Part shown: positions 1 to 7,599 of the stretch, piece after piece
Layout of the letters: the number at the start of each line of letters is the position of its first letter
How positions within the stretch are numbered: the first letter of the stretch is position 1
Origin: Actinomycetes bacterium
GTDB taxonomy: Bacteria > Actinomycetota > Acidimicrobiia > Acidimicrobiales > Ilumatobacteraceae
Length of the DNA stretch: 52,343 bases
Direction of reading: 5' to 3'
Assembly: GCA_025356335.1 (NCBI GenBank)
Contig: JANXUF010000096.1
Coordinates: 1-52,343, forward strand
Translations under genes and position numbers: made by a program
The notes under the pieces: model-generated
What the model saw: the letters and a program-made list of their open reading frames with translations, nothing else
Told to the model about the DNA's origin: nothing
The model's database searches: none

Positions 1-141
1 GAGATGGTGATGCCTGGCGACAACATCATGATCTCTGTGGAGTTGGGCAAGCCGATCGCCATGGACGAGGGTCTTCGTTTCGCGATTCGTGAAGGTGGCC
101 GCACTGTCGGCGCCGGCCGCGTCGTCAAGATCACCAAATAA
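1..141 (+). CDS. tuf: Elongation factor Tu, C-terminal end (partial)
   Basis: This is the last 46 codons of EF-Tu, the GTPase that delivers aminoacyl-tRNA to the ribosome. The visible part is the end of beta-barrel domain 3. It contains the family-typical segments [22 protein letters not shown] and RTVGAG, and ends in a TAA stop at 139-141. The 5' part, with the GTP-binding domain, lies outside the window. The next gene, rpmG, starts 33 nt downstream, so the two may be co-transcribed. The assignment rests on close motif identity with bacterial EF-Tu. Confidence 0.95.
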   Translation, partial: EMVMPGDNIMISVELGKPIAMDEGLRFAIREGGRTVGAGRVVKITK

Positions 142-174
142 CACATACGAAGCTTTCGAAAGAGGTAGTCGGCC

Positions 175-339
175 ATGCCGAAGAACGACAAGCGAGTGAA
201 AATTACGTTGGAGTGCACCGAGTGCAAGCGCCGTAACTACATCACCACCAAATCCAAGATCAACGATCGCGAGCGCCTCGAGATGAAGAAGTACTGCGCA
301 AACGACCGTCGTCACACGAGCCACAAGGAAACTCGCTGA
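175..339 (+). CDS. rpmG: 50S ribosomal protein L33
   Basis: A 54-residue basic protein of the large ribosomal subunit, normal in length for L33. The ATG at 175 follows an AGAGG ribosome-binding site at 161-165. It has the Cys-rich form: the first pair is seen as CTEC (C14, C17). The second pair, normally CxxC, reads CAND (C41 to D44), so the fourth zinc ligand is replaced by Asp. The C-terminal HTSHKETR is typical of the family. It sits in the usual actinobacterial order rpmG - tRNA-Trp - secE - nusG. Whether it still binds zinc cannot be decided from sequence. Confidence 0.93.
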   Translation: MPKNDKRVKITLECTECKRRNYITTKSKINDRERLEMKKYCANDRRHTSHKETR

Positions 340-344
340 GCTCT

Positions 345-372
345 GCTCGGCATCACAACACGTCTGCCGAGC
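345..372 (+). terminator. Hairpin after rpmG, possible weak terminator
   Basis: A perfect 8-bp stem pairs GCTCGGCA (345-352) with TGCCGAGC (365-372) just after the rpmG stop. There is no T-run behind it, so it may be a processing or pause hairpin, or chance in GC-rich DNA. Confidence 0.3.
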
Positions 373-459
373 TCGCTCGGCCCGAAAACCTCTAACGGGG
401 TAGCGCTGGTAGCCTTTGGACCCGAACATCCAGAGGGTCATCCGGCCCTATCCCTGCAA

Positions 460-532
460 AGGGCAGTAGCTCAGCTGGTAGAGCATCGGTCTCCAAAACC
501 GACGGTCGGGGGTTCGACTCCCTCCTGCCCTG
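460..532 (+). tRNA. trnW: tRNA-Trp (anticodon CCA)
   Basis: A complete cloverleaf of 73 nt can be drawn. The acceptor stem AGGGCAG (460-466) pairs with CTGCCCT (525-531). The D-arm contains AGCTCAGCTGGTAGAGC. The anticodon stem TCGGT/ACCGA encloses the loop CTCCAAA with anticodon CCA at 493-495. The T-arm carries GGTTCGACTCC. The discriminator base is G532. A full 3' CCA is not encoded (the next bases are CAA), so CCA must be added after transcription. Its position between rpmG and secE is a conserved actinobacterial arrangement. Confidence 0.96.
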
Positions 533-607
533 CAAGCTGAACCCACGCGGTGCCACACTGGTCCGGCGACGAACTTCAACTCGACAGAACCTGCGAGATA
601 GCGACAC

Positions 608-916
608 ATGTCCACCGATCTCAACCGAGAGCAAAAGCGCCAGATGCGCAAGATGGGTGCCCTGGATGAACAGGGCAATCCCAAACGCGCCCCTCGGGCG
701 ACCGCACCGGCGAAGAAGCCGGACGAAGAGCGCACGAGCATCCCGCAATATTTCCGTGAAGTTCGCGCCGAAATGCGCAAGGTCGCCTGGCCATCGTGGG
801 AAGAAGTTCGCCGATATTCGATCATCGTGCTGATCACGGTGCTGATCCTGACCGCCTATGTCGGTGGCCTCGACGCACTATTCGGACTATTCCAAGACTG
901 GCTGTACAAGAGCTGA
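608..916 (+). CDS. secE: Preprotein translocase subunit SecE
   Basis: SecE is the small essential subunit that clamps SecY in the SecYEG translocon of the inner membrane. This 102-residue protein has a charged cytosolic N-terminal half with the conserved block YFREVRAEMRKVAWPSWEE (about residues 43-61). One transmembrane segment (about 68-90, rich in I, V and L) and a short tail ending FQDWLYKS follow. The length and single membrane segment fit the short actinobacterial type. nusG begins 1 nt after the stop, so the two are translationally coupled. Confidence 0.95.
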   Translation: MSTDLNREQKRQMRKMGALDEQGNPKRAPRATAPAKKPDEERTSIPQYFREVRAEMRKVAWPSWEEVRRYSIIVLITVLILTAYVGGLDALFGLFQDWLYKS

Positions 917-917
917 T

Positions 918-1724
918 ATGAGCGACGACACAATGACCGACAACGCGGCCACACACGAAGCAATCGACGACGAGACCACCGACATCGAGCCGGGCGACAC
1001 CGTCCTCGACGACTCTGCTGCCGAATCACCGACCGTCGTCTCCGAAGACGAGGCCTTCGCTCCGAACGACGATGCAGATTCCGACGACTCCGACGGACCC
1101 GTGACCTCCTTCGATCTGACCTCGTCGGAGGACAGCGAAGAGGAGGAAATTCCCGTCGTCGACGCCCCGTGGCTTCGCCCCGGCAAGTGGTACGTCGTCC
1201 ACACGCAGTCCGGCTACGAGAAGAAGGTCCAGGTCAACCTCGGCGCTCGTATCCAGTCGATGAACATGGAAGAGCGGATCTTCGAGATCGTCATCCCGAT
1301 GGAAGAAGTCGTCGAGTTCAAGAACGGCCGCAAGCAGATCGTCCAGAAGAAAGTCTTCCCGGGTTACCTGCTCGTTCGTTGCGAGATGGACGACGAGTCG
1401 TGGTACTGCATCCGCAACACGCCGGGTGTCACCGGTTTCGTCGGCCAGGCACGCTTCGACAAGAAGCCGACGCCGTTGTCACGCCGCGAAGTCGACACGT
1501 TCCTCACCGCCAAGGGCGACGGCCAGGAGGCCACTCCTCGTCGCAAGCCGAAGCTGGAATACGACGTCGGAGAGGGTGTCCGTGTCAAGGAAGGCCCGTT
1601 CGCCGATTTCAACGGTACGGTCGCCGAGATCAACGCCGATCACATGAAGCTCAAGGTGTTGGTCAACATCTTCGGCCGCGACACGCTCGTCGAAATGGAC
1701 TTCGCCCAGGTGGCCAAGCTCTAA
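918..1724 (+). CDS. nusG: Transcription termination/antitermination factor NusG
   Basis: NusG binds the RNA polymerase clamp and couples transcription to translation and Rho. At 268 residues it is longer than the 180-residue E. coli form because of an acidic N-terminal tail (about residues 1-75, rich in Asp and Glu), common in actinobacteria. The NGN domain starts at the WYVVHTQSGYE motif, with VFPGYLLVR further on. The C-terminal KOW domain reads GPFADFNGTVAEI. The start at 918 is 1 nt after the secE stop; a later ATG at 933 is possible. A longer in-frame start at 858 would overlap secE and is unlikely. Confidence 0.95.
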   Translation: MSDDTMTDNAATHEAIDDETTDIEPGDTVLDDSAAESPTVVSEDEAFAPNDDADSDDSDGPVTSFDLTSSEDSEEEEIPVVDAPWLRPGKWYVVHTQSGYEKKVQVNLGARIQSMNMEERIFEIVIPMEEVVEFKNGRKQIVQKKVFPGYLLVRCEMDDESWYCIRNTPGVTGFVGQARFDKKPTPLSRREVDTFLTAKGDGQEATPRRKPKLEYDVGEGVRVKEGPFADFNGTVAEINADHMKLKVLVNIFGRDTLVEMDFAQVAKL

Positions 1725-1826
1725 CAGCGACATCCCACTCGGCGGGCCGATCGGCTCTCCACGACCAATTCCCCGTTCTCAATGCTCTCGTTCTCGAAGT
1801 CATAGTCAAAGAAGGTTCCCGTCGTC

Positions 1827-2255
1827 ATGGCGAAAAAAAGGGTTGCAGCAATCGTCAAGATCCAGATTCCTGCTGGCAAGGCCACTCCGGCCCCGCCAGT
1901 CGGTACTGCATTGGGGCCGCACGGCGTGCCGATCATGGAGTTCGTCAAGCAGTACAACGCTGCGACGGAATCACAGATCGGCACCATCATTCCGGTGGAG
2001 ATCACGGTCTTCGAAGACCGCACCTTCACCTTCATCCTCAAAACGCCGCCGGCGCCCGTCCTGCTGCTGCAGAAGGCCAAGCTCCCGAAGGGTTCCAAGA
2101 ACCCCGGCAAGGAGATCATCGGCACCGTGACCGAGGCAGACATCGAAGAGGTCGCCAAGATCAAGATGCCGGACCTCAATGCCTATGACCTCGACGCTGC
2201 CAAGCAGCAGATCCGTGGCAGCGCCCGTTCGATGGGCCTGAAGATCTCCGGCTGA
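1827..2255 (+). CDS. rplK: 50S ribosomal protein L11
   Basis: L11 (142 residues) builds the GTPase-associated centre with 23S rRNA helix 43/44 and is needed for RelA activation. The N-terminal domain shows the conserved [19 protein letters not shown] stretch, and the C-terminal rRNA-binding domain shows [17 protein letters not shown]. Length and motifs are standard. It lies between nusG and rplA, as in most bacteria, and is probably co-transcribed with them. Confidence 0.97.
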   Translation: MAKKRVAAIVKIQIPAGKATPAPPVGTALGPHGVPIMEFVKQYNAATESQIGTIIPVEITVFEDRTFTFILKTPPAPVLLLQKAKLPKGSKNPGKEIIGTVTEADIEEVAKIKMPDLNAYDLDAAKQQIRGSARSMGLKISG

Positions 2256-2376
2256 TAGCCGGATCGCTGGTCCTCTCTGACCGGCACCCCGGTGCACTGC
2301 ACCGGAACGAACACACCAAACCAGCACCGTCCGGACGACCTCGCCGACGGGCCGATGAAAGGATGAGGGAGCCACC

Positions 2377-3081
2377 ATGGCGCACACCAAGAAGCTCGTC
2401 GACGCTGCCAAGAAATACGACAGCGCTCAATTGTTCAGTCCGACGGAGGCCCTCGGCCTCGTCAAGTCACTCGCCGCGGCGAAGTTCGACGAATCAGTCG
2501 AAGCGGCGATCCGCCTCGGCGTCGATCCCCGCAAGGCCGACCAGATCATCCGCGGCACGGTCGCCCTGCCGGCCGGTACCGGCAAAGACGTTCGCGTCGC
2601 CGTGTTCGCAGCTGGCGATGCCGCCGTCGCCGCCCGTGAGGCCGGTGCCGACATCGTCGGTGCCGACGACCTCGCCGCCGAGGTCGAGAAGGGCAACTTC
2701 AACTTCGATATCGCCATCGCCACGCCGGACCTGATGCCGATGGTCGGCCGTCTCGGGCGCGTGCTCGGACCTCGTGGTCTGATGCCGAACCCGAAGACCG
2801 GCACCGTCACCAACGACGTGGCTCGGGCAGTCACCGAATTCAAAGGCGGCAAGGTCGAATACCGCACCGACCGTTACGGCAACATCCACGTTCCCGTCGG
2901 CAAGGCGAGTTTTGAGGTTGCTGCCCTCGAAACGAACCTGCGTGCGCTGCTCGACGAGTTGCTGCGTGCCAAACCGGCAGCAGCCAAGGGCCGCTACCTG
3001 CGCACGATCACCCTCAGCTCGACGATGGGACCTGGCGTCAAGGTCGACACGAACCGACTGAAGCCAGAAGTCACCGTCTGA
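2377..3081 (+). CDS. rplA: 50S ribosomal protein L1
   Basis: L1 (234 residues) binds the L1 stalk of 23S rRNA and helps release deacylated tRNA; in many bacteria it represses its own rplKA mRNA. Visible family signatures are [20 protein letters not shown] near the N-terminus, the central [19 protein letters not shown] block, and the C-terminal [17 protein letters not shown] segment. The ATG at 2377 follows a GAGGGAG site at 2363-2371. It ends the first ribosomal block; the following genes point the other way. Confidence 0.97.
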   Translation: MAHTKKLVDAAKKYDSAQLFSPTEALGLVKSLAAAKFDESVEAAIRLGVDPRKADQIIRGTVALPAGTGKDVRVAVFAAGDAAVAAREAGADIVGADDLAAEVEKGNFNFDIAIATPDLMPMVGRLGRVLGPRGLMPNPKTGTVTNDVARAVTEFKGGKVEYRTDRYGNIHVPVGKASFEVAALETNLRALLDELLRAKPAAAKGRYLRTITLSSTMGPGVKVDTNRLKPEVTV

Positions 3082-3131
3082 CATCCGGGTGGCGCTGCGA
3101 CTTTCATCGTTCGCTCGCTCCGGCTGGGTCG

Positions 3132-4439
3132 CTAGGTCGAGTCGCCGTGTAGGTCGGTGAACTGTTGCGGATCGAGTTGGTAGCTGGTGATCGATGAGGT
3201 CCCCATCACCAGCTCTGCGGCAACAGCGGCGATCAGGCCCGGAACGATGAAGCCGGGATGGCCGGTGGTCTCGGCGACGAACATCACCGCTGCCAGCGGA
3301 ACCCGGTAGCCGGCGCCGAGGAAAGCGGCAGCACCGATGACGCTGAACAGCGTGATGTTCTTCGGATCGATGAGGCCGGCGGCCGCCCGGCCGATCAGCG
3401 TGCCGCCGACCACGAGCGGAACGAACAGACCGGCTGCTCCGCCTCCGGCGACGCCGAGCGCCGATCCGGCACAGCGGATCGCCAGTACCGCCATCACGAC
3501 GGCGAAGCTGTGGCCGGGCAGGATCGCCCAGGCGATGACGTTGTAGCCCGGCGACAGCGACAGGTTCTGGCCGGTCGCCAGCCGGCACAGGACGAACAGC
3601 CCGACGAGCGACCCGCCGACGATGACGTGCCGCGGTACCGGCGCGGCGGCGATCATCGACTTGGCGATGCGCACCATTTTGGCGAACACTCTGGCACCGA
3701 GCCCGGCGGCGACGCCGAGCCCGAGAGCGCCGAGCAGATCGGCAAGGCGGAACACGGGGTTGCCGACGATCGCAAACAGCGGGGTCGTCCCGTTGATCGC
3801 CGCGAAGACCAGATAACTGAAGGCCGCTGACACCAGAGCAGGCAGGACCATCCGCCTGGCGAGGTCGTCCCGGTACGGCACCTCGAGGGCGAACACTGCT
3901 CCGGTCGCTGGTGCCTTGAACACTGCCGATACGCCGGCGGCGGCGCCGGCGACCATCAGTGTCCGGCGATCGGTCGTCGCAAACACCCTCGGAAGGCGGC
4001 GCTGCAACTGTGATCCGATCGTGGCGCCGGCGTACAGCGCCGGCGCCTCCAGACCCATCGCATTGCCCGAACCGACCGTGCTGATGCCGGCGATGGTCCG
4101 CACGACCAGGGCGCGTACGCCGAGGTCGTAGTGCTCATCGTGAAATGCATGGAGGTACTCGTCGGCTGTCGATGGCGACACCCGTGGGCCTGCGTACCGC
4201 CGGACGATCTCCGAGATGACCAGGCCGATGACCGGAGCGAGCGCGAGGATCCACAGGTCGAGGCGAAGGACGTGATCGAAGATCAGAACGTTGACGATCC
4301 ATTCGAGCATCGACACCCACAGGCCGGTGATGCCTCCGACGAGTGCGGCAAACAACAGGTTCTCCGCTGAACGTTGGCGCAGCACGCGGAGTTCTTCGCG
4401 GCGCCCGCCGAACGGGTTTCTCACCGTACCGGCAGCCAT
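3132..4439 (-). CDS. ClC-family chloride channel/antiporter
   Basis: This 435-residue membrane protein belongs to the voltage-gated chloride channel (ClC) family, which moves chloride across the cytoplasmic membrane, often in exchange for protons. The ion-path motifs are recognisable but modified: GSGNAMGLEAP takes the place of GSGIP plus GREGP and keeps the glutamate gate, and AGLFVPLVVGG corresponds to the GxFxP helix N loop. About ten hydrophobic segments are visible. The substrate could be another halide. The start is uncertain: the ATG at 4439 is preceded by GGTGGGA, while a GTG at 4460 adds seven residues. It overlaps the gene upstream of it, so the two form an operon. Confidence 0.85.
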   Translation of the reverse strand: MAAGTVRNPFGGRREELRVLRQRSAENLLFAALVGGITGLWVSMLEWIVNVLIFDHVLRLDLWILALAPVIGLVISEIVRRYAGPRVSPSTADEYLHAFHDEHYDLGVRALVVRTIAGISTVGSGNAMGLEAPALYAGATIGSQLQRRLPRVFATTDRRTLMVAGAAAGVSAVFKAPATGAVFALEVPYRDDLARRMVLPALVSAAFSYLVFAAINGTTPLFAIVGNPVFRLADLLGALGLGVAAGLGARVFAKMVRIAKSMIAAAPVPRHVIVGGSLVGLFVLCRLATGQNLSLSPGYNVIAWAILPGHSFAVVMAVLAIRCAGSALGVAGGGAAGLFVPLVVGGTLIGRAAAGLIDPKNITLFSVIGAAAFLGAGYRVPLAAVMFVAETTGHPGFIVPGLIAAVAAELVMGTSSITSYQLDPQQFTDLHGDST

Positions 4440-4762
4440 TGCCGGCCGTCCCACCACCACTGACCATCAGCGGATCGTGGAGCGTTCGGCGGAATCTTCG
4501 GAGCGTCGTAGAGCGGAACAACCTCGCGTCGCACGGGTGCCTGCTGGCTGCCGGCCGGAGGGAGTGCCTGGTGGCCCTGTTGAGGCGTCGGTTCCGTGAT
4601 CATGATCGTCACGATCTCGTCGCCGCGTCGGCGCTTCTTCCGCAGGACGATCCACGTCGACTGCTGTGCCTCGACGACGAACCCTTGTCGCACGAGGCTT
4701 TCAGCAGCGCCGGAGGCATGGGCAGGAGTCTGTGCGAGGACGCTTCTTCGCAATTCTGACAT
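4421..4762 (-). CDS. Small protein with C-terminal WWW-DGRQW motif
   Basis: A 113-residue protein of unknown function. The N-terminal half (about 1-60) is a small mixed alpha/beta region with a basic patch KKRRR. A Pro/Gln-rich linker follows, then a C-terminal tail DGQWWWDGRQWLPV. That tail resembles the short Trp-rich motif (DUF2510-like) found at the ends of many actinobacterial membrane or secreted proteins. The stop codon lies inside the start of the ClC gene, so the two are translationally coupled and may work together. No enzyme motif is visible. Confidence 0.7.
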   Translation of the reverse strand: MSELRRSVLAQTPAHASGAAESLVRQGFVVEAQQSTWIVLRKKRRRGDEIVTIMITEPTPQQGHQALPPAGSQQAPVRREVVPLYDAPKIPPNAPRSADGQWWWDGRQWLPVR

Positions 4763-4830
4763 CGCCTTGAAGGCTAACGGCCACGGCGATGATGACCCAT
4801 TCGCCGATCGATGACCCTGTCGGCTGCGGG

Positions 4831-5646
4831 CTACGGTGTCCAGACCTGCTCGAACTTGGTCACCTTGGCGCCCGAGACCGTCGCCAAGAAGGCGAACGGG
4901 GTGAACGAGAAGTTGTCAGGGGCTCCGGCGCTCGGGCTGCTTGCGCGGATACGGACCAATTCGTCCGGTGTGATCTGGTAGCTCTTCTGTGTCGTCGCGT
5001 CACTGACGGTCAGCTTCACATTGCTCGCCAAGGTCAAGTCGATTTCCCGATCTGGAGTGTCGGGGATGTAGATGTCGTCCTCGCATGTAGCGCCGTCCTT
5101 CGTGGCCTCCGTGACGCAGGCGTCGCCGAAGAAGGCTTCACGGAGTGCGACGGTCGGAGCGAACTTCCCGCCGCCGGAGTACTGCGCCCAGTAGACCCCG
5201 TTCGGCAGATCTCCATCGGCCGGCACCTCTGTCGTGTGATCCTTTGGAAGCGTCGGGGGGCTCACCGGTTTGTACAGTGCCGGCGGCGTCGTGAGGTTCG
5301 TCGAGGGCACGGTCGAGGAACCCTGCGCCTTGGTACCCGATGTTGTTGCCCTGGTTGTGGTTGTCTTCGGCTTCGGTGCCGTCAGTGGTGGCGTCGGCGC
5401 GACGGTCTTCAACGCAACGGTGGCGTCTGCTCCAACGCTGGCGTCTGCGGCAACGGTGGACGGGTTCGTCACGACCACGGTCACGATGACCGTGACCGCC
5501 GGTGCCGTTGTGACCGCAGCGGTTGCACCCACTGTCGCCGAACCGGAGGTCGTCGTGGCGTCCGTCGCCGCCGTTTTCGGAGCGTTGCTTCCGCACGCCG
5601 TCAGCAGAGCGAGGACAGCAGCAACAGAGAATCCGGCCCGTTTCAT
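4831..5646 (-). CDS. Predicted lipoprotein, Thr/Ala-rich
   Basis: A 271-residue secreted lipoprotein. The N-terminus has a KR start, a hydrophobic stretch and the lipobox LLTACGS, with Cys at about residue 19 as the lipidation site. A low-complexity Thr/Ala/Val linker (about 25-130) probably spans the cell wall. The globular C-terminal part (about 140-271) contains NGVYWAQYSGGG, a pair of Cys residues (DACVTEATKDGATCEDD) that could form a disulfide, and beta-rich sequence. I do not recognise the family. The ATG at 5646 is chosen because it directly begins the signal peptide; the 22 upstream in-frame residues are not signal-like. Confidence 0.8.
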   Translation of the reverse strand: MKRAGFSVAAVLALLTACGSNAPKTAATDATTTSGSATVGATAAVTTAPAVTVIVTVVVTNPSTVAADASVGADATVALKTVAPTPPLTAPKPKTTTTRATTSGTKAQGSSTVPSTNLTTPPALYKPVSPPTLPKDHTTEVPADGDLPNGVYWAQYSGGGKFAPTVALREAFFGDACVTEATKDGATCEDDIYIPDTPDREIDLTLASNVKLTVSDATTQKSYQITPDELVRIRASSPSAGAPDNFSFTPFAFLATVSGAKVTKFEQVWTP

Positions 5647-5872
5647 ACGTCGGACTGTACTTCGCCGCCGGATTCCGCAGGTCAATCGGGTGACGCCGTG
5701 GTAGCAATGCACTCGATTGCGCCGTTAGTCTCGACCGACAACAAAACTACGGTCGCTCGCCGCAGACAGCTGGTTCTCGTCACATTCGTTTCGAGACAAT
5801 GGGTCTCCACCCCCCAGCCGAGGTGAACCCCTGATGGATGGTTCCGCACCCGCATCTCGCAGGTTCTGATCG

Positions 5873-5945
5873 CTCCTCGCGGTGTTCGCTTTTGCGAGCA
5901 CCCGAGTCGTAGCGAACAGACGAAAGCGAAAGGAGGTGTATGTAT
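5873..5945 (+). promoter_or_regulatory. Putative L10 leader / attenuator in front of rplJ
   Basis: The leader holds two mutually exclusive hairpins. TGTTCGCT (5883-5890) can pair with AGCGAACA (5911-5918). Overlapping TTCGCTTT (5885-5892) can instead pair with AAAGCGAA (5923-5930), directly next to the AGGAGG ribosome-binding site (5931-5936). A CTCCT at 5873-5877 can also mask the ribosome-binding site. Autoregulation of rplJL by L10-L7/L12 binding the leader is established in other bacteria. That this leader works the same way is inferred. Confidence 0.5.
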
Positions 5946-6488
5946 ATGGGAAACGTTCTGACAACCAACCCGCGTCCTGCGAAGGTCGCGGTCGTCGAGG
6001 AAGTCAAGCAGCGCATGAGCGAAGCTCAGGCGATTCTGGTGACCGAGTATCGCGGCCTGTCCGTTGGACAGCTCGCCAAGTTGCGCAGGGAACTGCGCAC
6101 AGCCGGAGCGGAATACAAGGTGTACAAGAACACGCTGGTGCGTCGGGCAGCCGACGAATCCGGTCTCGGCGACCTGTCGTCGGTGCTCACCGGCCCGGTC
6201 GGACTGACGTTCGTCACCGGCGATGTTGCCGCGGCCTCCAAGGCTCTGCGGGAACTCTCCAAGACGAATCCGCTGCTGATCGTCAAGGGCGGCGCACTCG
6301 GCACGAAAATGCTGTCCGAGAAAGACGTCCAGGTCCTCGCCGACCTGCCGACGCGAGACGTCCTGCTGGCACAGATCGCCGGTGCCTTCCAGGCACCGCT
6401 CGTCAAGACTGCCGGCCTGTTGCAGGCTCTGCCGCGCAACTTCGCCTACGGCCTCAAGGCCCTCATCGAACAGAAATCGGCGGCCTGA
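5946..6488 (+). CDS. rplJ: 50S ribosomal protein L10
   Basis: L10 (180 residues) anchors the L7/L12 stalk to 23S rRNA. The N-terminal rRNA-binding domain shows [32 protein letters not shown] and YKVYKNTL, as expected, and the C-terminal helix binds L7/L12 dimers. Two ATGs compete for the start. The one at 5946 lies 9 nt from AGGAGG (5931-5936) and is preferred. The one at 5940 is only 3 nt away and would add MY. The gene is followed by rplL and preceded by a structured leader. Confidence 0.95.
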   Translation: MGNVLTTNPRPAKVAVVEEVKQRMSEAQAILVTEYRGLSVGQLAKLRRELRTAGAEYKVYKNTLVRRAADESGLGDLSSVLTGPVGLTFVTGDVAAASKALRELSKTNPLLIVKGGALGTKMLSEKDVQVLADLPTRDVLLAQIAGAFQAPLVKTAGLLQALPRNFAYGLKALIEQKSAA

Positions 6489-6576
6489 GCCGTCGGAACC
6501 CGGCGAAAACAGATCGCCACCAACCGGGTGCCCAGTCAGTACCCACAACAACAACCATTTCTTAGGAGAAACAATC

Positions 6577-6951
6577 ATGACTATTGCATCGATTCTCGAT
6601 GAAATTTCCAGCCTCACCGTCCTCGAACTGTCCGAACTGCTGTCGTCGTTCGAAGAGAAGTTCGGTGTCACTGCTGCTGCCCCGGTCGCCGTTGCCGCCG
6701 TCGGTGGCGGCGCTGCCGCCGCTGTCGAGGTAGAAGAGCAGGACGAGTTCGACGTCGTCCTCGAATCCTCTGGCGCCCAGAAGATCCAGGTCATCAAGGT
6801 CGTGCGTGAACTGACGAGCCTCGGCCTCAAAGAAGCCAAGGACGTCGTCGACGCCGCCCCGCGGGCCGTGCTCGAGAAGGTCAGCAAGGACGACGCCGCC
6901 AAGGCCAAGACCAAGCTCGAAGACGCCGGCGCAACCGTCACCGTCAAGTAA
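6577..6951 (+). CDS. rplL: 50S ribosomal protein L7/L12
   Basis: L7/L12 (124 residues) forms the flexible stalk that recruits translational GTPases. The N-terminal dimerisation region ([21 protein letters not shown]), an Ala/Val/Gly-rich hinge (about 33-55) and the compact C-terminal domain with [21 protein letters not shown] are all visible. The ATG at 6577 sits 7 nt behind AGGAGA (6564-6569). A longer in-frame reading from 6382 overlaps rplJ and is discarded. A strong terminator follows. Confidence 0.97.
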   Translation: MTIASILDEISSLTVLELSELLSSFEEKFGVTAAAPVAVAAVGGGAAAAVEVEEQDEFDVVLESSGAQKIQVIKVVRELTSLGLKEAKDVVDAAPRAVLEKVSKDDAAKAKTKLEDAGATVTVK

Positions 6952-6983
6952 TCCCACGTGGCCGACCGGCCACTTCGTGAACT

Positions 6984-7024
6984 GAAAGCGGCGAGTCCCA
7001 GTGGGGCTCGCCGCTTTCTTTTTC
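6984..7024 (+). terminator. Rho-independent terminator of rplJL
   Basis: A 12-bp perfect stem pairs GAAAGCGGCGAG (6984-6995) with CTCGCCGCTTTC (7007-7018). The 11-nt loop can itself pair CCC with GGG. A T-run (TTTTTT, 7019-7024, preceded by C) follows. Confidence 0.93.
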
Positions 7025-7059
7025 CAGGGCGTCGGAGGACGGCTGCCTGAGACGATGAT

Positions 7060-7599
7060 GTGGTTGTGGAAGTGGCCGGAGCACTCGTTGCTGATCATCT
7101 CGGCGATGATCAGCGCCGCGCGCTGATGCGGTTGTACGAGTCGTCGCTCGATGACGTCTACCGGTACCTCCTCAGGCGGACGCCGGACGTGGTGACAGCG
7201 GAGGACCTGACCGCCGAAACATTTTTGGCCGCCGCAGCAGCAGCGAAACAGGGCAAGGCGGATCTGAACGTCGCCTGGCTGATCGGCGTCGCCCGCCACA
7301 AGCTCGTCGACCACTGGCGCCGCTCCGAACGCGACGAACGCCGGCTGCACCTGTTGGAGGCTGCCGCTGACGACGACCCGTGGGATGTGCAGTTGGAAAT
7401 GATGCGCGCCCAACAGGTGCTGGCGACGCTCGGAGCCCCCCATCGGCTTGCCTTGACCCTGCGTTATCTCGACGGTCTCCCCGTTCCCGAGGTCGCTGAG
7501 CAACTCGCCAGGACGATCCACGCAACCGAGGCGCTGCTCGTACGGGCCCGCATCGCCTTCCGGTCGAGTTACGAGGGGAGTGACGATGCCGAGTCCTGA
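7060..7599 (+). CDS. ECF-type RNA polymerase sigma factor
   Basis: A 179-residue sigma-70 family protein of ECF size. Region 2 is seen at about residues 20-75 (YRYLLRRTPDVVTAEDLTAETF, then NVAWLIGVARHKLVDHWRR). Region 4 with its helix-turn-helix is at about 120-170 (HRLALTLRYLDGLPVPEVAEQL). There is no sigma 1.1 or region 3. The start is a GTG at 7060. The next gene overlaps its 3' end by 14 nt, so the two-domain VOC protein is made together with it and could modulate it. No zinc-finger anti-sigma gene is adjacent. Confidence 0.85.
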   Translation: MVVEVAGALVADHLGDDQRRALMRLYESSLDDVYRYLLRRTPDVVTAEDLTAETFLAAAAAAKQGKADLNVAWLIGVARHKLVDHWRRSERDERRLHLLEAAADDDPWDVQLEMMRAQQVLATLGAPHRLALTLRYLDGLPVPEVAEQLARTIHATEALLVRARIAFRSSYEGSDDAES

